A stretch of DNA of 5,365 nucleotides from Pseudomonadota bacterium (GTDB lineage: Bacteria > Pseudomonadota > Gammaproteobacteria > Steroidobacterales > Steroidobacteraceae): contig JAKADE010000228.1 in assembly GCA_021820785.1 (NCBI GenBank), positions 1-5,365 of the forward strand. Reading direction: 5' to 3'. Shown here piece after piece: positions 1 to 5,365 of the stretch. The translations under genes and the position numbers were made by a program. The notes under the pieces were generated by a model that saw only the letters and a program-made list of their open reading frames with translations, did not search any database and was not told the origin of the DNA. Within the stretch, counting starts at the first letter, position 1, and every line of letters begins with the position of its first letter.

Positions 1-202
1 GAGCTCGCGCGTGGTTGGTCGGACCGTCAAGGACATCGAGCTGCCCGAGGGCGCGTCGATCGGCGCGATCGTGCGCGGCGAGCAGGTGCTGATGGCACAC
101 CACGACACTCGGATCCAGGCCAATGATCACCTCATTCTGTTCCTCGCCGACCGGCGCCACATCGATGCGGTGGAGCGCCTGTTGATGCGGGCGGCACCCT
201 GA
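1..202 (+). CDS. trkA: Trk potassium uptake regulatory subunit TrkA, C-terminal end (5' end outside window)
   Basis: The window opens inside this gene; the reading frame starts at base 2 and gives the last 66 residues before a TGA at 200-202. TrkA is the cytoplasmic, peripheral subunit of the Trk potassium system. It binds NAD(H) or adenine nucleotides and gates the TrkH channel. The visible part is the end of the second RCK_C (TrkA-C) domain. It begins SSRVVGRTVKDIELPEG, continues GAIVRGEQVLMAH and DTRIQANDHLILFLADRR, and ends IDAVERLL. This runs almost in register with the E. coli TrkA tail as I remember it (VVGRAI, LPPGTTIGAVVRG, GDHVIMFL, VERLF). The nucleotide-binding Rossmann parts lie upstream and cannot be judged. 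The GTG at base 11 is an internal Val codon, not the start. trkH follows after ten bases in the same direction, so the two are very likely co-transcribed. Identity is secure despite the truncation. Confidence 0.93.
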   Translation, partial: SSRVVGRTVKDIELPEGASIGAIVRGEQVLMAHHDTRIQANDHLILFLADRRHIDAVERLLMRAAP

Positions 203-212
203 TCGCCCGCGC

Positions 213-1667
213 ATGCTCGGCATCATCTATTTTCTCGGGTTGATCCTGGCCGCCTTCGGCCTGGTGTATGCCCTTCCGATTGGCTGTTCGCTCGCCATGG
301 GTGACGGACTGTGGTCGACATTCCTGGTCTGTGCGGCGCTGACCACGACCGTCGGTCTCGGGGTGGCGGCGCTGACCTACAAATACCGCCGGGAACTGAA
401 GCCCCGCGACGGCTTCATGCTGGTCACCGTCGGCTGGATCCTGCTCGCGGCGGTCGCCACGCTGCCTCTGCTCATGGCCATGCCGGGGCTGAGCTTCGCC
501 CGCGCGCTGTTCGAGACGATGTCGGGCCTCACCACGACGGGCTCGACGGTGTTCACGGGGCTCGACTCGCTCGCGCCGTCGCTGAACTTCTGGCGCTGTT
601 CGCTCATCTGGGTCGGCGGACTGGCGGTGATCGTGGTGGCCATGGGCGTGATGCCGCTGCTCGGCATCGGCGGCATGCAGTTGTACAAGGCGGATGCACC
701 GGGTCCGGTCAAGGACCAGAAACTCGAGCCGCGCATCACCGAAGCGGCCCGCTCGGTGTGGCTGGTGTACGTGTTGCTCACGGCCGCCGGCATCTTCGCG
801 CTGCGCATCAGCGGCATGACCTGGTTCGATGCAATCTGTCATGCGTTCTCGGCCGTCTCGCTCGGCGGATTCTCCACGCACGATGCCAGCATCGCCTACT
901 TCCATTCCCCGGCGGTGGAAGTGGTGCTGATGGTGCTGATGCTCGCCGCGTCGATGAATTTCACGCGCCATTTCGTGGCACTGCGGCGCCTGACGCTCAA
1001 GCCCTACCGCAACGACCCGGAATTCAAGGCGATGGCGATCGTGCTGTCGCTGAGTGTGACCGGTGTGACGCTGCTGCTGTTCTTCAACGGGGTCTATTCG
1101 AACTTCAACACCGCGCTGCGCTACTCGGCATTCAACGTGATTTCCATGGCCACTACCACCGGATGGGTGTCGGTCGGGCACGGCTTGTTTCACGGCTGGC
1201 CGGTGTTCGCGCCCATCTGGATGCTGTTCCTCTCCGGCATCGTGTGCAGCACCGGCACCACCGGTGGCGGTATCAAGATGTTCCGTACTCTCGTACTGAC
1301 GCGCCAGGCGGAGCGGGAGCTGAAGATGCTGGTGCATCCGAGCGCGGTGGCGCCCGTGCGCGTTGGCCGCCGCCCGATTCCCGAGCGGGCCGCCGACGGC
1401 ATCCTCGCCTTCATCTTCCTGTATTTCATGGCCGTGGCGCTGCTGGTGTTCGCCATGCTGCTCACCGGCATGGGCTTCGATTCGGCGTTCCGCGTGATCG
1501 TCGCGACGATCAACAATACCGCCTATGGATTGCCCGGACATGCGCAGTGGAATCTGCACGCGCTCACCGAGCCGCAGATCTGGATCTGCACCAGCGCGAT
1601 GCTGCTCGGTCGGCTGGAGATCTTCAGCGTTATCGTGCTGTTTACGCGCACCTACTGGCGCAAGTGA
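213..1667 (+). CDS. trkH: Trk potassium uptake channel subunit TrkH
   Basis: This 484-residue inner-membrane protein matches the usual TrkH length (about 483). TrkH forms the K+ pathway of the Trk system and needs TrkA for regulation. It belongs to the SKT superfamily, which has four M1-P-M2 repeats. Visible pore loops are SGLTTTGST (residues 104-112), AVSLGGFST (214-222), ATTTGWVS (313-320) and INNTAYGL (433-440). The glycine-rich segment CSTGTTGGGIKMFR (345-358) is the typical loop in the third M2 helix that blocks the cytoplasmic side of the pore. The C-terminus AMLLGRLEIFSVIVLF (462-477) is also characteristic. Hydrophobic segments run throughout, starting at residue 3. The fourth pore loop is odd: Ala437-Tyr438 stand where E. 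coli has Gly-Pro. ATG 213 is the only plausible start, since an in-frame stop lies at 183-185 with no other start codon after it. No clear Shine-Dalgarno precedes it, so translation probably couples to trkA, which ends ten bases earlier. Confidence 0.96.
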   Translation: MLGIIYFLGLILAAFGLVYALPIGCSLAMGDGLWSTFLVCAALTTTVGLGVAALTYKYRRELKPRDGFMLVTVGWILLAAVATLPLLMAMPGLSFARALFETMSGLTTTGSTVFTGLDSLAPSLNFWRCSLIWVGGLAVIVVAMGVMPLLGIGGMQLYKADAPGPVKDQKLEPRITEAARSVWLVYVLLTAAGIFALRISGMTWFDAICHAFSAVSLGGFSTHDASIAYFHSPAVEVVLMVLMLAASMNFTRHFVALRRLTLKPYRNDPEFKAMAIVLSLSVTGVTLLLFFNGVYSNFNTALRYSAFNVISMATTTGWVSVGHGLFHGWPVFAPIWMLFLSGIVCSTGTTGGGIKMFRTLVLTRQAERELKMLVHPSAVAPVRVGRRPIPERAADGILAFIFLYFMAVALLVFAMLLTGMGFDSAFRVIVATINNTAYGLPGHAQWNLHALTEPQIWICTSAMLLGRLEIFSVIVLFTRTYWRK

Positions 1668-1675
1668 CCGCGTGC

Positions 1676-1689
1676 CCGGCCTTGGCCGG
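1676..1689. terminator. Perfect GC-rich inverted repeat between convergent genes, possible weak bidirectional terminator
   Basis: The 27 bases between the trkH stop (1665-1667) and the stop of the convergent lipoprotein gene (1695-1697) hold CCGGCC-TT-GGCCGG. In RNA from either strand this can fold to a 5-bp all-GC stem with a four-base loop. No T-run follows on either strand, so it does not meet the classical intrinsic terminator pattern. Position is the main argument for a terminating role. A GC-rich genome can produce such palindromes by chance, so confidence is low. Confidence 0.33.
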
Positions 1690-1694
1690 TGCGC

Positions 1695-3317
1695 TCAGGG
1701 CGATGCGCCGCGCAGGGCGAGCTCGCGGCTGTAGGTGACATCCATGGGGTTGTCGTACCAGCCGGTGACGCGCGGCTTGACCAGGTGTTTGCTCACGTAG
1801 AAGTACAGCGGGATGATCGGCTGGTCGTGCAGCATCAGCCGCTCGGCTTGCTCGAGCAGCGCAGCGCGCCTGGCCGGATCGAGCGTCGCCTCGGCGCGAT
1901 CGACCAGCCGGTCGTAGGCCGGATTGTCATAGTGCGGCATGTTGATGCCGAAATCGCTCTTGAAATACTGCGCGAAGGTATACGGATCGTTGTAGTCCGC
2001 TTCCCAGCTGGAGCGGAACATGGTCGCCTCGCCCGTACTGATGTTGTGCATCAACGTACTGAAGTCCTCGCGGACCAGACGCACCCGCACGCCGAGTGCG
2101 GTGCGCCACATCGAGGCAATCGCCAGCGCCAGGTCCTGATGGACCTCCCCGGTGTTGTACTGCAGCGTGAATCTCAGCGGATGGGCTGCGGAGTAGCCGG
2201 CCGCCGCATACAGGCGGCGCGCTTCGGCGATGCGCGCACCGATGGGGAGGCGGCTCCAGGCGGGCGCCTGCACCTGGTAGCCGTCGGTCCCGGGCGGGAC
2301 CCAGCTGTAGGCCGGCTGCTCGCCGGTGCGCAGCACATCCCGGGTGAGTCGGCGCCGCTGGATGACCAGCGCGAGTGCCCGGCGCAGTCCCCGTGCGCCC
2401 TTGAACGGTGCGCGCCGCAGGTTGAAGCCGTAGTAGTACGTGCCGAGCTGCGGCGCGACGTGCAGCTGGTTGCCGAGGTGAGCACGGATCCAGCCGATCT
2501 CGGCGCGCGGCACCACGTCCATGATGTCGAGCTCGCCGGCCCGGTACATCTCCAGTTCCGCGTTCTCATCGGTGGAGATGACGTAGCGCACCCCGGCGAG
2601 GTGAGTCTGGCGGTTGCGCCAGTAGTCGGGGTTGCGCGTCAGTTCGATGTACGAGCCGTGGACCCACTGCGTCAAGGTGAACGCGCCGTCGGAGGGCATG
2701 TGGCCCGGCTGCGCGTAGCTGTCGCCGTACCGCTTCAGCAATGCCGGATCGACTGGACAGGTGGTCGGGTGGGCGAGCAGTGCAGGCAGATACTGCGCGG
2801 GCGTACGCAGTTGGATCACGACGGTATGCGCCGAGGGGGCGGATACGCCCAGGTCCTGCGGTGGCAGCCGGCCGGCGATAATGGCGGGGGCATTCCGGAT
2901 CACGCTCACCACGGCGGCGTAGGCCGACGCGGTCCGCGGATCGACCAGGCGGCGCAGCCCGGCGACGAAATCGGCCGCAACGACCGGTGCGCCCGTCGAC
3001 CAGCGAGCGTCGTGCCGCAACGTGAACGTGTACGTCTCGCCGTTGGCGCTCATCGTCCACGCCTTGGCGATGCCGGGCGCGGGGCGGCCGTGACGGTCCA
3101 GGGTGGTCAAGCCCTCGCACAGATCGCGCAGCACGCGTTGTGCCTCGACGGATCGGGCCTTCTGCGGATCGAGGGAGTCCGGTTCGAGATCCAGTCCGCG
3201 CAACAGGATATCCGTGCCGGCGTGTCCGCGCGCCGCACCGCCGCGGTGCGGCGCGCAGCCGCTGAGTGCCGCGAGCGCGAGCAGGACGGCACCACCGCGG
3301 GCCCGGCGAGCGTTCAT
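1695..3317 (-). CDS. OppA-like oligopeptide-binding lipoprotein (ABC transporter solute-binding protein, SBP_bac_5)
   Basis: This 540-residue protein is about the length of E. coli OppA (543). Residues 1-21 form a lipoprotein signal: basic NARRAR, a hydrophobic stretch, then lipobox LSGC with Cys21 as the lipidated residue. Cluster-5 binding-protein features follow: EPDSLDP (45-51), DLCEGL (65-70), YTFTLRHDARWSTG (96-109), DFVAGLRRLVDPRTAS (116-131), QPGHMPSDGAFTL (203-215), the TYYYGFNL strand (293-300), PAYSWVPPGTDGY (335-347) and YFYVSKHLVKP (505-515). WEADYNDP (438-445) corresponds to the OppA segment whose Asp (D419 in mature E. coli OppA) binds the peptide amino terminus, and Asp441 is kept. 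This favours a di- or oligopeptide ligand; a murein-peptide binder like MppA cannot be excluded. The gene ends its transcription unit, and no permease or ATPase gene is beside it. The ATG fits both the signal peptide and the GAGG six bases past pyrF. Family assignment is firm; ligand and partner are unknown. Confidence 0.9.
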   Translation of the reverse strand: MNARRARGGAVLLALAALSGCAPHRGGAARGHAGTDILLRGLDLEPDSLDPQKARSVEAQRVLRDLCEGLTTLDRHGRPAPGIAKAWTMSANGETYTFTLRHDARWSTGAPVVAADFVAGLRRLVDPRTASAYAAVVSVIRNAPAIIAGRLPPQDLGVSAPSAHTVVIQLRTPAQYLPALLAHPTTCPVDPALLKRYGDSYAQPGHMPSDGAFTLTQWVHGSYIELTRNPDYWRNRQTHLAGVRYVISTDENAELEMYRAGELDIMDVVPRAEIGWIRAHLGNQLHVAPQLGTYYYGFNLRRAPFKGARGLRRALALVIQRRRLTRDVLRTGEQPAYSWVPPGTDGYQVQAPAWSRLPIGARIAEARRLYAAAGYSAAHPLRFTLQYNTGEVHQDLALAIASMWRTALGVRVRLVREDFSTLMHNISTGEATMFRSSWEADYNDPYTFAQYFKSDFGINMPHYDNPAYDRLVDRAEATLDPARRAALLEQAERLMLHDQPIIPLYFYVSKHLVKPRVTGWYDNPMDVTYSRELALRGASP

Positions 3318-3319
3318 GG

Positions 3320-3325
3320 CCCCTC
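3320..3325 (-). promoter_or_regulatory. Ribosome binding site of the OppA-like gene, overlapping the pyrF stop codon
   Basis: Read on the minus strand, the bases before the ATG at 3317 are CTGAGGGGCC. The GAGG core (3325-3322) overlaps the pyrF TGA (3326-3324) and sits four bases before the start codon, which is tight but usable. The overlap suggests that ribosomes finishing pyrF help start this gene. It also supports this ATG as the true start. Confidence 0.6.
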
Positions 3326-4160
3326 AGCGAGCCGGTCGGAGTCGGTATTCGTTGATCTGGCTGCGCAGCCGCTCAGTCGCCGCACGCGCCGCGCTCGCGA
3401 AATCCTCGCCCCCTGATGCGTAGAGGATGCCACGGGAGGAGCTGATGATGAGTCCGGTGCCGGCGGCGGTCTGGCCGCTGCGCACCGCCGCGGCGACATC
3501 GCCGCCCTGGGCGCCCACGCCGGGCACCAGCAGCGGCATGTCCCCGACGATGCGCCGTACTTCCGCGAGTTCCTGCGGGTACGTGGCACCGACCACGAGG
3601 AGGCAATTGCCGCGGGTGTTCCACTGCTGTGCCGCCAGATCGGCCACCACGTGATAGAGCCGCCGTCCGGCGGCATCCACCGTGAGGTCCTGCAGGTCGC
3701 GTGCCCCGGGGTTCGAGGTGCGGCACAGGATGATCACGCCGCGATCGGCATGTTTGAGAAACGGTTCGAGCGAATCCGCGCCGAGGTAGGGATTGACCGT
3801 GACCGCATCGGCGCCGTAACGCTCGAACGCCTCGTTCGCGTAGCGCTCGGCGGTATTGCCCACGTCGCCGCGCTTGGAATCGAGGATCACCGGGATGTCG
3901 GGGTACGTATCGTGAATGTATTCGATGGTGCGCTGCAGCTGGTCTTCGGCCTCGTAGGCCGCATAGTGCGCGAACTGCGGCTTGTAGGCGCAGACCAGAT
4001 CAGCGGTGGCGTCGATGATCGCCTTGTTGAACTGGAAGATCGGCGAGGCATGCGCGGCGACGTGCTCGGGGAAACGCTCGATCTCCGGATCGAGTCCGAC
4101 GCAGACCAGCGAGTCGTTGCGCGCCCAACTGCCCTGCAGACGGTCGATGAACGTGCTCAT
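3324..4160 (-). CDS. pyrF: Orotidine 5'-phosphate decarboxylase (type 2)
   Basis: PyrF decarboxylates OMP to UMP in the cytoplasm, the last step of de novo pyrimidine synthesis, without a cofactor. The 278-residue product fits the longer group 2 form (about 270-280) better than the E. coli type 1 form (245). The barrel motifs are all present: CVGLDP (20-25) with substrate Asp24; YKPQFAHY (59-66) with Lys60; the catalytic charge network Asp94-x-Lys96-x-x-Asp99 in [12 protein letters not shown] (93-104); [15 protein letters not shown] (120-134) and [10 protein letters not shown] (144-153), both typical of group 2; [10 protein letters not shown] (212-221); and the phosphate-binding SSRG (241-244) with Arg243. 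The frame stays open upstream to 4478, but that extra stretch lies in the mnmG coding region and resembles no protein. The chosen ATG at 4160 gives the family N-terminus (MSTFIDRL) and a four-base ATGA overlap with the mnmG stop. It is followed six bases later by the OppA-like gene. Confidence 0.96.
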   Translation of the reverse strand: MSTFIDRLQGSWARNDSLVCVGLDPEIERFPEHVAAHASPIFQFNKAIIDATADLVCAYKPQFAHYAAYEAEDQLQRTIEYIHDTYPDIPVILDSKRGDVGNTAERYANEAFERYGADAVTVNPYLGADSLEPFLKHADRGVIILCRTSNPGARDLQDLTVDAAGRRLYHVVADLAAQQWNTRGNCLLVVGATYPQELAEVRRIVGDMPLLVPGVGAQGGDVAAAVRSGQTAAGTGLIISSSRGILYASGGEDFASAARAATERLRSQINEYRLRPAR

Positions 4161-4174
4161 GCGACGCGCGCTCC
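4157..4174 (-). promoter_or_regulatory. mnmG-pyrF ATGA stop/start overlap with a modest GGAG upstream
   Basis: The TGA of mnmG (4159-4157) and the ATG of pyrF (4160-4158) share bases as ATGA, a classic arrangement for translational coupling. A GGAG (4174-4171 on the minus strand) lies ten bases before the ATG, somewhat far for a strong ribosome binding site. Re-initiation by ribosomes ending mnmG is therefore likely to contribute to pyrF translation. The overlap itself is seen directly; the coupling is inferred. Confidence 0.65.
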
Positions 4175-5365
4175 GGCGCCCAGCGCGCGCTTCTTCAGGT
4201 GCACCAGCAGCAGTGTGACCGCCGCGGGCGTCACGCCTGGCAGTCGCCCGGCCTGGCCCACCGTCGCGGGCCGGTACTCGCTCAGCCGGGCTCGCACCTC
4301 GTGCGACAGACCGGTGACCTCGGCGTAATCGATATCTTCGGGCAAACGGGTCTCCTCGTTGCGGCGCTGGCGATCGATCTCGTCCTGCTGCCGCTCGATG
4401 TAGCCGGCGTACTTGGCGAGGGCCTCGACCTGGGCGGGCAGCTGCGCGAGGATGCGCTCGTCCCACTCGGCCTCGCAATCGCCGCGCGCCGGTCCGCCGG
4501 CGATCTCGATCAGCACCTCATAGCACACCTCGGGGCGGCGCAGCAGCTCGAAGGCCGACACGTCGCGGCCGAGCGGTGCGCCGAGCACGCGCTCGCACCA
4601 CGCGGAATCCACAGTGTGCGGATGCACGCGCAGTGCCTGCAGACGCGCGACTTCGTGTTCGACGCGCCGCCGCTTCGTTTCGAAGACCTGCCAGCGCGTG
4701 TCATCGACCAGACCCAGGCGCCGCCCGATCGGCGTCAGGCGCTCATCGGCGTTGTCTTCGCGCAGCAGCAGCCGGTGCTCGGCGCGGCTGGTGAACATCC
4801 GGTACGGCTCGCGCGTGCCGCGGGTCACGAGATCGTCGACCAGCACCCCGAGATAGCCTTCGCTGCGCTTCGGCACCCACGGGGATTCCCCGCGCACGGC
4901 GAGCGCCGCGTTGATGCCGGCGAGCAGGCCCTGCGCCGCGGCCTCCTCGTAGCCGGTGGTGCCGTTGATCTGACCGGCGAAATACAGTCCCTGCAGCGGT
5001 CGTGTCTCGAGCGAGGGGTGCAGATCCCGCGGGTCGAAGTAATCGTACTCGATCGCATAGCCGGGGCGCGTCAGATGCGCCCGCTCGAAACCCGGAATGC
5101 TGTGCACCAGCGCCACCTGCACGTCGAACGGCAGGCTGGTGGAGATGCCATTGGGGTAGATCTCGTGCGTGCACAGACCCTCCGGTTCGACGAAGATCTG
5201 GTGCGCGCTGCGCTCGGCGAAGCGCACCACCTTGTCTTCGATCGACGGGCAGTAGCGCGGTCCGACGCCTTCGATCACGCCGGTGAACATCGGCGAGCGG
5301 TCGGTGGCGGCGCGGATGATCTCGTGCGTCCGATCGGTGGTGTGCGTGATGTGGCAGGACACCTG
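4157..5365 (-). CDS. mnmG: tRNA uridine 5-carboxymethylaminomethyl modification enzyme MnmG (GidA), C-terminal two thirds
   Basis: The gene runs off the right edge; 402 residues are visible, out of about 630 in the family. MnmG is an FAD protein that works with the GTPase MnmE to install the carboxymethylaminomethyl (or aminomethyl) group on U34 of certain tRNAs in the cytoplasm. Counting from the first visible residue, both GidA family signatures are complete. [15 protein letters not shown] spans 35-49, with Cys39 equivalent to the functionally important Cys277 of E. coli. [16 protein letters not shown] spans 130-145 and continues GLLAGINA. Also conserved are [16 protein letters not shown] (60-75), [15 protein letters not shown] (101-115), [20 protein letters not shown] (171-190) and [15 protein letters not shown] (193-207). 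The C-terminal helical domain, which binds tRNA and MnmE, shows YIERQQDEI (322-330) and [16 protein letters not shown] (377-392). The GTG at 5362 is internal; the FAD Rossmann motif and real start lie beyond the window. The visible part has no frameshift or missing segment. Confidence 0.97.
   Translation of the reverse strand, partial: QVSCHITHTTDRTHEIIRAATDRSPMFTGVIEGVGPRYCPSIEDKVVRFAERSAHQIFVEPEGLCTHEIYPNGISTSLPFDVQVALVHSIPGFERAHLTRPGYAIEYDYFDPRDLHPSLETRPLQGLYFAGQINGTTGYEEAAAQGLLAGINAALAVRGESPWVPKRSEGYLGVLVDDLVTRGTREPYRMFTSRAEHRLLLREDNADERLTPIGRRLGLVDDTRWQVFETKRRRVEHEVARLQALRVHPHTVDSAWCERVLGAPLGRDVSAFELLRRPEVCYEVLIEIAGGPARGDCEAEWDERILAQLPAQVEALAKYAGYIERQQDEIDRQRRNEETRLPEDIDYAEVTGLSHEVRARLSEYRPATVGQAGRLPGVTPAAVTLLLVHLKKRALGAGARVA

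Noticed and set aside
132..1559. Minus-strand open frame of 475 codons opposite trkH
   Set aside because: Its product is dominated by His, Arg, Gln and Glu without domain-like order, and trkH on the other strand is unmistakable. It is a high-GC shadow frame.
311..1738. Second plus-strand frame of 475 codons overlapping trkH
   Set aside because: It is the +2 shift of trkH; the Arg/His/Ala-rich translation has no membrane segments or motifs.
1689..3416. Long plus-strand open frame of 575 codons opposite the OppA-like gene
   Set aside because: It is antisense to a clear OppA homologue along its whole length. Its translation is rich in Arg, Gly and Val with no family motif, as expected from complementary frames in GC-rich DNA.
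3651..4328. Plus-strand frame of 225 codons opposite pyrF and the end of mnmG
   Set aside because: It spans the junction of two well-identified minus-strand genes and shows no recognisable motif or convincing ribosome binding site.
4161..4478. 106-codon N-terminal extension of pyrF
   Set aside because: The frame happens to be open inside mnmG, but the added residues are low-complexity Arg/Ala/Gly and match no domain. The ATG at 4160 gives the normal PyrF N-terminus.
1..5365. CRISPR array, insertion sequence, tRNA/rRNA gene, phage or toxin-antitoxin module
   Set aside because: I saw no regularly spaced repeats, transposase motifs, terminal inverted repeats or tRNA-like sequence, and no unassigned gap longer than 27 bases. 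All the sequence is taken up by five housekeeping or transport genes.
1..5365. A novel multi-gene system joining the Trk genes with mnmG, pyrF and the OppA-like gene
   Set aside because: The two groups are convergent and separately transcribed, each member belongs to a well-known family, and no shared pathway or unknown gene links them.

Overview
The window is G+C-rich (about two thirds by eye) and tightly packed. It looks like the chromosome of a high-GC proteobacterium. A Gammaproteobacterium is my best guess, because the TrkA, TrkH, MnmG and OppA-type proteins all resemble the E. coli families closely. The lineage call is inference; no rRNA or other strong marker is present. There are five genes, two of them cut by the window edges, and almost no non-coding DNA: the largest gap between genes is 27 bases.

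Left part (1-1667, plus strand): the end of trkA and all of trkH, ten bases apart. Together they encode the Trk potassium uptake system. TrkH is the membrane channel subunit and TrkA is the cytoplasmic nucleotide-binding ring that gates it.

Right part (5365-1695, minus strand): a compact unit in transcription order mnmG (3' two thirds), pyrF, then an OppA-like lipoprotein gene. mnmG and pyrF overlap by an ATGA. The lipoprotein gene starts six bases after the pyrF stop, and its ribosome binding site overlaps that stop. The three products (a tRNA wobble-uridine modification enzyme, the last enzyme of UMP synthesis and a peptide-binding lipoprotein) share no pathway, so the grouping looks like a transcription unit of convenience or a growth-linked operon.

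The two units converge on a 27-base spacer that holds a perfect GC-rich inverted repeat without T-tracts. Promoters of both units lie outside the window.

I do not see a previously undescribed system here. The points most worth a second look are the fourth pore loop of TrkH, where Ala-Tyr stands where the family normally has Gly-Pro; the orphan OppA-like protein with a lipobox that predicts outer-membrane sorting; and pyrF, rather than rsmG, following mnmG.
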